NCBI GenBank assembly: GCA_039177555.1
Contig: JBCDFV010000005.1
Span: 1 to 64,000 of the forward strand
Reading direction: 5' to 3'
Length of the DNA: 64,000 nucleotides
Origin: JANQGH01 sp039177555
GTDB lineage: Bacteria; Pseudomonadota; Alphaproteobacteria; DSM-16000; Inquilinaceae
The position numbers and the translations under genes are program-made. The notes beneath the pieces were generated by a model. That model had not been told where the DNA came from. It was given only the letters and a program-made list of their open reading frames with translations, and did no database searches. Positions 53,571-61,952 of this stretch are shown piece by piece. Numbering within the stretch: the stretch's first letter is position 1; every line of letters starts with the position of its first letter.

Positions 53571-54437
53571 CTTGTGACGGACGATCTCGACCGCGAGGTC
53601 GAGGTGCCCACCGACCCGCAGCGTATCGCCGTGTTGCATGACAAGAATCTCGGCACGCCACTGATTGAGTTGGGTGTCTTGCCCGTCGGCAGCCATGGCC
53701 GTGTCACGGCCGGTGGCGAGCCGTTCATCCGCGGGTCGATCACCGTCACCGGGCTCGATTTCGACAACTCAGCCATCGAGTTCCTGGGCGGCAATCCGGC
53801 CGATCTGGAGCGCATCGCCGCGGTCCAGCCGGACCTCATCATCACCTCCACCTGGCAGGATGCCGACGTAACGCAACTGTCGCAGATTGCACCGACAGTC
53901 GTGGTCGACACCACGATGCGCGGAACCATCGGCGTGTTCCCGCTTCTGGCGGAGGCAACCAGCCGTGAAGCGGAATTGGCCGTGCTGGAACAGCGCTACG
54001 AGGCGCAGATCGCGCAGATTCGCCGGATCGTAGACACCGAGAACATCACCGTCAGCGTGTTGCAGGGCGTCAGCGACGGCTGTACGTGCAGCACACCTAC
54101 TCCGCGCTCGGCAAGGTCTTGCGCGATGCGGGGTTCCGCCATCCCCGAAGGGTCGTTCGAGACCTGGAGCGCGGAGCGCCTGCCGGACCTGGATGCCGAC
54201 GTGATCTTCATGACCTACCGCACCGATCAAGAGCAGGTACCCCAGGATGCGCGCGATGCCGTCGACGCGCTGGTGCCGGGCTTCTGTGAACTGCTTCATG
54301 CCTGCCGCGCCGGGAAGATGGTCATCCTGCCGCGGGCGGAGGCGATCTCGGCGTCCTACGACGCGCTGATGGCCATGGCGATGGCGGTCTTGGCGGCCAT
54401 GTCGAGCAACGAGATCCTGCCGATGGAAGAGGGCTGA
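53550..54437 (+). pseudogene. Decayed siderophore-binding protein (FecB/FepB type)
   Basis: The frame begins with AAAQDTRLVTDDLDREVEV, the mature N-terminus of a FecB-like protein without its signal peptide. It then follows the family well (PQRIAVLHDKNLGTPLIELGV, PDLIITSTWQD, the C-terminal LPDLDADVIF and SYDALMAMAMAVL). Between about 54080 and 54142 the meaningful reading lies in another frame (YVQHTYSALGKVLRDAG), then returns, so two compensating shifts are present. With no signal peptide and the shifted block it cannot work as a periplasmic receptor. Confidence 0.82.
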
Positions 54438-54679
54438 TACGAATAGCTTCGCAAGTGGGTCGGGGGCTACCTGGACGCAGTTCCACTGTGCTGCCTCCAT
54501 CCCGAAGCGTTCTGGCGCTGAGTCGGCCAGGATACCGGTGCACCTGAGGGTCGGCGCGGGCTTGTTCAAACGCCATCGAGCATTTTCCCTTGCGACGCTG
54601 TCAATTCCGCCTCACCATACCTGCGCCTCGCCACATGACCTTTCGTGCAGCCAAGGCTGGACAAAAATTGAGGTCATAG

Positions 54680-54892
54680 ATGTCAGGCGACTTGCAACGA
54701 CTGCTCACGCTCCACGATATCGCCGCACGCGACGGGTGCGGGCTCTTGCCCGAGCTTGAAGCGCTGCTCCGTGCTGAGACGGACGCCGTATTGAACGGTG
54801 CGATCCCGCTTCCCGTGCGAACACACTCCGCCGGTCCGGCGCATCAGGCCGTGCCCGCCTCGGCACATCAGCTTCGGAAGCCCTCCCAATGA
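54680..54892 (+). CDS. Small 70-residue protein leading the FTR1 operon
   Basis: A 70-residue soluble protein with an N-terminal helical part (MSGDLQRLLTLHDIAARDGCGLLPELEALLRAE) and a Pro/His/Ala-rich tail with two His. It has a GAGG ribosome site, and its end overlaps the FTR1 start by 4 bp (ATGA), the same junction type as the next gene pair. This supports it as real. I do not recognise the family; a metal-handling role is only suggested by position. Confidence 0.6.
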   Translation: MSGDLQRLLTLHDIAARDGCGLLPELEALLRAETDAVLNGAIPLPVRTHSAGPAHQAVPASAHQLRKPSQ

Positions 54893-55926
54893 GCGGGCCG
54901 GCGGCCGAACAGGTTCACCCGGACCCGGGGCCGGTCTCCAAGAAACCGCTGTCGCCTATGGTTAAGGGCGTGCTGATGATCTGCGCGCTTACGGTCGTCT
55001 GCGCCGTGGCGTGGACGTTCTTGACGTCGGCCGGCAACCCTGATCCGACGACACGGGGCACGAACGCCTCGGCCGCCATCATCGACATCGCCATCCTCGT
55101 CTTTCGCGAGGGGCTGGAGTGCATTCTCGTCCTCGCCGCGATCACGGCCAGCATGATCGGCCCCAACCAGCGCCATCGCAAAGCTGTCGCGGTTGGCGCC
55201 GGGATTGGCGCGATCGCCACGATTATCACCTGGTTCATCGCGATCAACATCGTTACCGGGCTGGCCGACAACTTCAACGCCCTGCAGATCCAGGCCTGGA
55301 CCGGCCTCTTGGCCATCGTCGTCCTGCTGACTGTGATGAACTGGTTCTTCCACAAGATCTACTGGGGCGGCTGGATTTCCGCCCAGACACGTCAGAGCAA
55401 GCAGTTGGAGGCCGAAGAAAAGAAACAGGCTGCCACCGCGGCCAGGGTGTTCTACGGCATGGGCCTGCTCGGCTTTGCGTCGTTCTATCGCGAAGGCTTT
55501 GAAGTGGTGCTGTTCCTGCAGACCTATAACCTGCAGATGGGTTCGCACATCGTCTATCTAGGCGCCTTGGTGGGCCTCTTCTTCGCCGGGGTCGTGGCCG
55601 TGCTCACCTTCATCGCGCACCATAAGCTGCCCTATCGCAAGATGCTTGAACTCACCGGCGGCTTGCTCGGCGTGGTTTTGTTGATCATGGTCGGCGAGCA
55701 AGGCCAGGAGATGCAGCAGGCGGGCTGGATCGGCACGACGACCATCCAGTGGCTGGTGCCCTACATGCCGGACTGGTTGGGCCTTTGGTTCTCGGTCTTC
55801 CCGACGGTCGAAACGCTGGTCTTGCAGTTTATCGCGGCCGCGCTCGTGATCGGTTCGTTCCTGATCGCGCGGCGGATGCGCAACAAGGCCAAGGTCGCCG
55901 CGCCCCAAGCTAAACCGGCGCCATGA
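54889..55926 (+). CDS. FTR1-family iron permease
   Basis: This 345-residue inner-membrane protein has seven or so spans. Both hallmark iron-binding motifs of the FTR1/EfeU family are present: REGLE at 73-77 and REGFE at 201-205. A charged cytoplasmic loop (about 163-185) separates the halves and the tail is Ala/Lys-rich. FTR1 proteins move ferric iron across the membrane with a partner oxidase or reductase. None of EfeO/B, P19/FtrA or a cupredoxin is nearby; a flavodoxin gene overlaps by 4 bp instead. Confidence 0.93.
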   Translation: MSGPAAEQVHPDPGPVSKKPLSPMVKGVLMICALTVVCAVAWTFLTSAGNPDPTTRGTNASAAIIDIAILVFREGLECILVLAAITASMIGPNQRHRKAVAVGAGIGAIATIITWFIAINIVTGLADNFNALQIQAWTGLLAIVVLLTVMNWFFHKIYWGGWISAQTRQSKQLEAEEKKQAATAARVFYGMGLLGFASFYREGFEVVLFLQTYNLQMGSHIVYLGALVGLFFAGVVAVLTFIAHHKLPYRKMLELTGGLLGVVLLIMVGEQGQEMQQAGWIGTTTIQWLVPYMPDWLGLWFSVFPTVETLVLQFIAAALVIGSFLIARRMRNKAKVAAPQAKPAP

Positions 55927-56372
55927 TCACAGTCTTCTACGCGACCCAGACCGGTAACTCCGAAGCCTGCGCCCAATGGCTGGTCGAGGACCTTAAGGGC
56001 AGGGGCCACGAGGTCAGGATTAGGAACCTGCTCGATGTCGGGGCCGACGACCTGAAGAACGAGACCTGCGCCCTGTTCGTCGTCAGCTCGACGGGCGAGG
56101 GCGACCCGCCGGACGACGCGGTTGAGTTTTACGACGGCCTTCAGAACCTGCCGAGTGGCGCGCTCGCGGGCCTCCACTACGCAGTGTTTGCCTTGGGCGA
56201 CATCGACTACACGCTGTTTTGCGGGTTCGGCAACAATTGCGACTATCTGCTTGGCCAGATTGGTGCGACCCAGCTGCGCGAGGTTGAGGACTGCAACCTC
56301 GACCAGGCCGAACGGCTGCCCGTTTGGTCGGAGGAGATCAGCAAGACGCTGCGTTCGTTGAGTGATCCCTAG
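55923..56372 (+). CDS. Flavodoxin-like FMN protein (MioC/CysJ N-domain type)
   Basis: This 149-residue flavodoxin has the FMN phosphate loop FYATQTGNSEA (residues 5-15), the 50s-loop STGEGDPPDDAVEFYDGL and the 90s-loop ALGDIDYTLFCGFGNNCD. These features match the FMN domain of sulfite reductase/P450 reductase rather than short-chain flavodoxins. Its start overlaps the FTR1 stop by 4 bp, so production is tied to the permease. It likely accepts electrons from the reductase encoded next and passes them to iron or an iron protein (inference). Confidence 0.92.
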   Translation: MITVFYATQTGNSEACAQWLVEDLKGRGHEVRIRNLLDVGADDLKNETCALFVVSSTGEGDPPDDAVEFYDGLQNLPSGALAGLHYAVFALGDIDYTLFCGFGNNCDYLLGQIGATQLREVEDCNLDQAERLPVWSEEISKTLRSLSDP

Positions 56373-56461
56373 CCGCGTCGGCAGCCAGCTTCACCGCTGC
56401 CCCCAGGGCCCCAGGGGTGCCGAGCGATGTCGAAGCCTGCCGTCGAATTAGGTCAAAAAGC

Positions 56462-57610
56462 ATGTCGCCCATGACGCCGTTGCTGCTCAACTCCGCCTGG
56501 TCGCGGAAGAAGCCATTCCACGCCACCGTGATCGAGAACCGCCCGCTTTCCGGCCCCGGCTCGGCGAAGCGGATACATCATCTGGCGCTTGATTTGGCGG
56601 GCAGCGACATCGCCTACACGCCCGGCGACTCGCTCGGCGTCATTCCCGTCAATGACGAGACGCTGGTCAACGCCTGGCTGGAACGGCTGAACGCCGACCG
56701 CGACATGCAGCTTGCGGGCTTCGATCTGCCGCTAGGCGAACTCCTGTCGACGAGCCTCGAACTCGCAAAGCCCTCCGACGCCCTGCTTCGTAGGTTGGCG
56801 CCGCTGGCCAATCACGACGAACTCACCCGCGTGCTTGAAGCGGACAACAGGCAGGCGATCGACACCTTTCTTTGGGGTAAGGATGCGCTCGACATCCTCA
56901 ACCTCAAGCCCGACCTCGACCTCGACGTCGCGCAGGTGATCGGCTGGCTGCAGCCGCTTCACCACCGGTCATATTCCATCGCTTCCAGCGCCAGGGCCTA
57001 TCCCGACCAGGCCCATCTCACGGTCAGGTACATCGCGTGGAAGGATCACTCGCGCGTGCATCGGGGCGTCTGCTCCAACTTCCTGGTCGAACGCGCGACC
57101 GTTGGCAGCCAGGTCCGCGTGTTCCCGATACCCAACCGCTATTTCGGTGTTCCTGCCGATCACGATACGCCCATGATGATGGTCGGCCCGGGCACCGGCG
57201 TTGCGCCTTTCCGCGCCTTCCTTCAAGAACGGTGTGCGCTTACCGCCAAGGGCTTCAACTGGCTGTTTTTTGGCGACGAGCATCGACGCTGCGATTTTAT
57301 CTACGAGCCCGATTTCTCCGAGATGCAGCGGACCACGCTTCTGGACCGGATGGATCTCGCCTTCTCGCGGGATCAGACGCAGAAGATCTATGTGCAGCAC
57401 CGTATGGCGGAACACGGCGCCACGCTCTTCGATCAGCTCGAAAATGGCGGTTCTTTGTTTGTCTGCGGCGATGCCAAGCGGTTGGCCCCTGATGTGGAGG
57501 CAACCTTGATCGGCATCATCCGCCGCCACGGTGGGCTGGGCGAGGACGCGGCCGTCAATTACTTACGCACCCTCAAACGAGAGAAGCGCTACGTCCGCGA
57601 CGTGTACTGA
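56462..57610 (+). CDS. CysJ/P450-reductase-type FAD/NADPH reductase without FMN domain
   Basis: This 382-residue protein has the FAD domain with RSYSIASS (169-176) and RGVCSNFLVE (201-210), the NADPH domain with GPGTGVAPF (242-250), GDEHRRCDFIY and FVCGDAKRLAPDV, and the aromatic C-terminus RYVRDVY. This is the C-terminal two-thirds of a diflavin reductase; the missing FMN domain is the separate preceding gene. The ATG at 56462 starts a normal N-terminus. Together they form a split CPR-like chain, NADPH to FAD to FMN. It lies 89 bp after the flavodoxin gene. Confidence 0.93.
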   Translation: MSPMTPLLLNSAWSRKKPFHATVIENRPLSGPGSAKRIHHLALDLAGSDIAYTPGDSLGVIPVNDETLVNAWLERLNADRDMQLAGFDLPLGELLSTSLELAKPSDALLRRLAPLANHDELTRVLEADNRQAIDTFLWGKDALDILNLKPDLDLDVAQVIGWLQPLHHRSYSIASSARAYPDQAHLTVRYIAWKDHSRVHRGVCSNFLVERATVGSQVRVFPIPNRYFGVPADHDTPMMMVGPGTGVAPFRAFLQERCALTAKGFNWLFFGDEHRRCDFIYEPDFSEMQRTTLLDRMDLAFSRDQTQKIYVQHRMAEHGATLFDQLENGGSLFVCGDAKRLAPDVEATLIGIIRRHGGLGEDAAVNYLRTLKREKRYVRDVY

Positions 57611-57689
57611 TCCGCTGGTCCCCCGTCGATCGGGCGGGATTGCGAACCATGCAAGGTCAGTCGACGACGATTTCGAAGAGAGGCGAAAA

Positions 57690-59026
57690 ATGATCCTGAA
57701 CCGGGCGAGGGGTCGACACCGTTGGAAGACAACGCCAACCGAGCGCAGCCAAAGTCGCCCCAAGGCGATCATTGGCGCCTGTCACATTGGCTTCAGCGGT
57801 GCGTTGGCGCTTGGCGCCGCGCTGGCGGTAAGCGCGGCACCGGTGAGCGCGCAGTCACAAAGCACCCTCCAACAGTGGCTTGCGCAAGACACCGCGACCG
57901 GCGACTGGGGCGGGGCGCGCACTCAGCTCTCCAACGATGGCGTCGATCTTGCCTTGAATTTCACAACGGACATTTTGGGCAACGTCACCGGCGGCATCGA
58001 GCAGCGGGCAGAGTTCGCCGGCATGTGGTACGGCACGGCGACGGTCGACTTGGGCACGCTTGCGGGACTGACGGGCCTGAGCTTCACGGTCGCCGGCGCG
58101 TTGACGCAAGGCCGCGACCTGTCCGGCGACCATATCGGAAACCTGTTTGCGGTCGCGCAGGTGTTCAACGGCGATACGATCCGCCTCGCTGAACTCTATT
58201 TCGAGCAATCGCTGTTCAGCGATCAGCTAAGCGTCGCGATTGGCCGACTGGCCGCGGGCGACGATTTGCCACGGCGGACGCCTACGGCTACTACGTGAAC
58301 AGCGCCGTGAACGGCAACCCGACGGGCATTCTGGTCAACGCGCCGTCCTTCACCACGCCGCCCTTTGCGCAATGGGGCGTCCGCGGCACGGTGACGACGG
58401 ATAACGACCTCTATTTCTCCGCCGGGGTCTACAACGCCGATCCCGACGTCCAGGACGACGACGTCAACGGGCTCGACTTCACGCTCAACCCGCAGGACGG
58501 GGTCCTGATGCTGGCCGAGGCCGGCTGGAACCCGAACAGCGGCGATGACGCGACGGGCCCGCCCGGGCACTACGCGCTCGGGGTCTGGGGCGACACCAGC
58601 GACTATGCGTTCGTGAACGGCGCCGACCAATCCCAGAATGGGAATTACGGCTTCTACGCGATCGCCCAGCAGATGGTGTACCAGGAACCGGGCAGCAGCG
58701 ATGAAGGCTTGACGATCTGGGGCACGGTGAACATCGCACCCGACGAAGACATCAATACCCTGCCGGTCGCTCTGTTCGGCGGTGCCTACTATGAGGGCCT
58801 GTTCCCATCGCGGCCCAACGATGTGACAGCTTTCGGCATCTCCTACGCCGGTTTCAGCGACACGCTTCCCGACCAGACCTACGAACTTGCGCTGGAGGTC
58901 AACCATCGTTTCAAGCTCGGCAACTGGCTCTACCTGCAACCGGACCTCCAGTACATCGCTAACCCCAATGGTGGGGGGATCGACAACGCGCTCGTCGTCG
59001 GGTTCGAGGCCTCCGTCGACTTCTAA
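57690..59026 (+). pseudogene. OprB-type outer-membrane porin with one frameshift
   Basis: Two adjacent frames together make an about 445-residue porin. The first part has a long signal region ending near VSA-QSQ, then WLAQDTATGDWGGARTQLSNDGV, the OprB start signature. It breaks at 58262-58268, where loss of one T in a T-run ends the frame at 58298. Reading one base on gives DFATADAYGYYVNSAVNGNP and continues to a final Phe at 59026, as outer-membrane barrels require. The gap may be a real mutation or a base-call error. It closes the FTR1 module and would admit iron or chelate. Confidence 0.8.
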
Positions 59027-59162
59027 TGATTGCCGATATGAGAGCTGTTTGATCCGGCTTACGTGCAGCAATGGTCGGCCCGGCGCTAGAGATCCGCGTC
59101 AACGTTCGTGAATGATCGGGGATCTCACTGGTGCGGCAAAAAAATGCATAGCGCGCTCAAAT

Positions 59163-59181
59163 GAGAATAGTTATCATTATC
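59163..59181. promoter_or_regulatory. Fur-box-like site upstream of the family-5 ABC importer
   Basis: The 19-mer GAGAATAGTTATCATTATC, read on the minus strand, matches the classical Fur consensus at 16 of 19 positions (GATAATGATAACTATTCTC). It lies 91 bp upstream of the binding-protein start in an AT-rich patch, in the only intergenic space of this part. Iron-dependent repression of the importer is the natural reading. Confidence 0.75.
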
Positions 59182-59271
59182 GTCTCGTCACAAGACGCTG
59201 TTTCGGACGGCACGGGGCCGGACGCTGTGAGGATGTCAGCGTGGTCCCGCATATCCACAAGGGGACATATC

Positions 59272-60951
59272 ATGCGATTTCGAACGCCGTTGCTCGTTGC
59301 AAGCTGGCTAGCGATGACAGTGTCGGGCGCGATGGCACAGAGCCTATCGCCGGGCGAGTCCGGCAACCAGGTGCCGCCGGCGCAGCTGTTGAGCGAGGTC
59401 GACAATCAGGGCCCGACCGAGGCCGACCATTTGACGCTGGGCATGTGGGTCAGCGCCGGCAATGTCACGACATACACGATCGGCAATTCCTGGAACGACT
59501 GGGTGCTGTGGTTGGTTTACGAGAAGCTGCGCGAACCGTCGCCTTATGTCGGCAACGCGGAGGACTGGCTCGCCACCTCGATCGAGCAGATCAGCGACGA
59601 CGCCAGGGTTTGGGAGATTACCTTGCGCGAAGGCGTTACCTGGCATGACGGCACGCCGTTCACCGCCCATGATGTCGCCTTCACCTTTGAGTACTACCGG
59701 GAAGGGCCGGCCAACCGATGGACGCACCACGCGTCCTCCGTGCCGCGGATGGTCGGTATCGAGGTGGTGGACGATTACACGGTGCGCCTGACGTCTGAGA
59801 ATCCGATGCCGAACTTCGACAGGATCACGGCGGCCGATCTGCCGATCATCCAAAGGGCCCAGTGGGAAGGGGTAGAGGACCCGCGCTCGTTCACCGATGT
59901 CGGGATCGGCACGGGTCCCTATCGATTGGTCGAGTACGAGGCCGACCGCTATTACCGGTTCGAGGCCAATGAGGACTACTGGCGCGGTACCCCCGTGGTG
60001 CAAAGCCTGGACCTGGTGATGATCCGCGACCCGCAGACCATGTTCACGGCACTGCAGACGGGCGAGATCGATGGCGCCGCGCGGCCCGTGCCGCCGGAAC
60101 TGGTCCTGGAATGGCTGGACGAGCCGGACCTTGAAATGATCTCGTCGCCCACGCTCTGGGGCGCTTGGCTCGACATCAATGTCGCGCGCGAGCCGTTCGA
60201 CGATCGCGAGATCCGTCGTGCGGTGACGCTGGCGGTCGATACCGCCCCGATGCTCGAACGCATCATGCTCGGCCAGGGGCAGCCGGGCACCCATGCCTGG
60301 CCGCATGTCGACAGTTTCTGGACCAGCCCCGATCTGCACGCGCCCTACGATCCGGATCAGGCCATGGTCATCCTCGATGATCGCGGGTTTGTCGATGCCG
60401 ACGGCGATGGGTTTCGCGATTGGCCGGACGGATCGCCGCTGGTCTGGGACCTGAAGATCGCGTCCAACCAGCCCCTGTTCCTCCGGGCGGCGGAGATGAT
60501 CGACGAGCAGCTGGCCGAGGTCGGCCTGCGCGTTGACGTGGAAACGGTGGACCCGGCGACCCTGTCCGCGCTGTGGCGGACCCGGGAGTTCGATCTCCGC
60601 ATCGCCGACATCACGCCGCACGGCATCGCCGATCAGGACATGCTGATCATTCTCTACCGGGGCGATGCCGGCCGCGAGATCGTCGAGGACGAGGAGAAGG
60701 CGGAGATTGTGAACCGTTGGCTGGCGGCGGAAACCCGCGAAGAACGGCTGGCGATCAGCTACGAGTTGCAGGAATACCAGACGCGCTATCCCAACCGCGT
60801 CATGCTTTGGTATCCCGACACCGTCTTTGCCTATCGTTGGGAAGCCTACGACAATTACGTGCCGTCGGCCGGCTACGGCATCTTCCACAAATACTCGTTC
60901 CTGCCGGACGAAGCCCGCGAGGGTGTCGTCGATCCGATGCTGCTTAACTGA
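59272..60951 (+). CDS. Family-5 (DppA/OppA-type) ABC substrate-binding protein
   Basis: This 559-residue periplasmic protein has a signal peptide (MRFRTPLLVASWLAM, cleaved near AMA-QS). The SBP-family-5 fold shows ITLREGVTWHDGTPFTAHDVAFTFEYY, YEADRYYRFEANEDYWRG, the central VNVAREPFDDREIRRAV and the WPDGSPLVWDLKI region. Members bind peptides, nickel or siderophore-like chelators. The ATG at 59272 has AAGGGGA upstream. The Fur-box-like site just ahead and the FTR1 module behind suggest an iron-chelate or metallophore ligand (inference). Confidence 0.92.
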   Translation: MRFRTPLLVASWLAMTVSGAMAQSLSPGESGNQVPPAQLLSEVDNQGPTEADHLTLGMWVSAGNVTTYTIGNSWNDWVLWLVYEKLREPSPYVGNAEDWLATSIEQISDDARVWEITLREGVTWHDGTPFTAHDVAFTFEYYREGPANRWTHHASSVPRMVGIEVVDDYTVRLTSENPMPNFDRITAADLPIIQRAQWEGVEDPRSFTDVGIGTGPYRLVEYEADRYYRFEANEDYWRGTPVVQSLDLVMIRDPQTMFTALQTGEIDGAARPVPPELVLEWLDEPDLEMISSPTLWGAWLDINVAREPFDDREIRRAVTLAVDTAPMLERIMLGQGQPGTHAWPHVDSFWTSPDLHAPYDPDQAMVILDDRGFVDADGDGFRDWPDGSPLVWDLKIASNQPLFLRAAEMIDEQLAEVGLRVDVETVDPATLSALWRTREFDLRIADITPHGIADQDMLIILYRGDAGREIVEDEEKAEIVNRWLAAETREERLAISYELQEYQTRYPNRVMLWYPDTVFAYRWEAYDNYVPSAGYGIFHKYSFLPDEAREGVVDPMLLN

Positions 60952-60986
60952 CCGGCCTCGGTCCCGCCTGAAGTGGTCTGACAGAG

Positions 60987-61952
60987 GTGGTCTGGCCCCG
61001 TACCCTGGCGGCGTACGCGGCGGTGTTGCTGGTCGCGCTGACGATCAACTTCATCCTGCCGCGTATCGCCCCCGGCGACCCGCTAAGCTATCTGTTGCCG
61101 GAGGATGTCCTGGCCGAGATGACGCCGGAAGCCGAGCAACGGGTGCTGGCGGAGTTCGGCCTGGATGCGCCTTTGACGGAACAATTCGGGCGCTACGCGG
61201 CGGGCGTGTTCCAGGGCGATCTCGGCACGTCCGTGCGCTACGGCCAGCCGGTCTGGGACGTGGTGCTGGGCCGTCTGCCCTGGACCTTGCTGTTGATGGG
61301 ATGGGCGTTGGCGATCAGCGCGGCACTGGGCACCGCGCTGGGCATTCTGGCGGCGCGCTTTCGAGGCCAAAAGGGCGACATCATCACCACGGTCACCGTC
61401 CTCTTCCTTGGGTCGGCGCCGGTGTTTTGGGTCGCAATGCTGCTGATCACCGTGTTTTCGGCGGAACTGGGCTGGCTGCCGTCCTTCGGTGCCGCCCCGC
61501 TGACCGCATTTCCGGGCAGTTCCGCATACTACTGGGGCGTCGTCGAACGCCTGATCATGCCCGTGACGGCCTTGACAATCGCCCAGACGGCCGGGGTCTG
61601 GCTGACGGCCAGATCGGCGATGACCGTTGCCCTGGGGCGGGACTACGTGACCTTTGCCCGGGCCAAGGGCGCCCGTGAGCGCCGCGTGTTCTACGTGCAC
61701 GCGTTTCGCAACGCCTGTTTGCCCATCTATACCAACGTGATGATCAGCATCGGCGGCCTTCTTGGCGGGGCGCTGGTGGTCGAAACCGTGTTCAGCTATC
61801 CCGGCATCGGCAGCCTGATCTTGGAGGGTGTGGAGGCCCGAGACTACAACCTGCTGCAAGGGGTCTTCCTGGTCGCGACGCTCAGCGTCGTACTGGCCAA
61901 TCTGGTCGCGGACCTGTCCTATCCGCTGCTCGATCCGCGGGCGCGACGGTGA
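60987..61952 (+). CDS. ABC permease, DppB type
   Basis: This 321-residue permease has six spans. It opens with NFILPRIAPGDPLSYLL, a normal DppB start, and has the EAA-type loop VTFARAKGARERRVFYVHAFRNACLPI. It starts with GTG 36 bp after the binding-protein stop and overlaps the next gene by 4 bp (GTGA). It pairs with the permease part of the downstream fusion to form the channel. Confidence 0.92.
   Translation: MVWPRTLAAYAAVLLVALTINFILPRIAPGDPLSYLLPEDVLAEMTPEAEQRVLAEFGLDAPLTEQFGRYAAGVFQGDLGTSVRYGQPVWDVVLGRLPWTLLLMGWALAISAALGTALGILAARFRGQKGDIITTVTVLFLGSAPVFWVAMLLITVFSAELGWLPSFGAAPLTAFPGSSAYYWGVVERLIMPVTALTIAQTAGVWLTARSAMTVALGRDYVTFARAKGARERRVFYVHAFRNACLPIYTNVMISIGGLLGGALVVETVFSYPGIGSLILEGVEARDYNLLQGVFLVATLSVVLANLVADLSYPLLDPRARR

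Noticed and set aside
59344..60888. 514-codon open frame antisense to the family-5 binding protein
   Set aside because: No domain resemblance; the sense strand encodes a clear binding protein with signal peptide and ribosome site.
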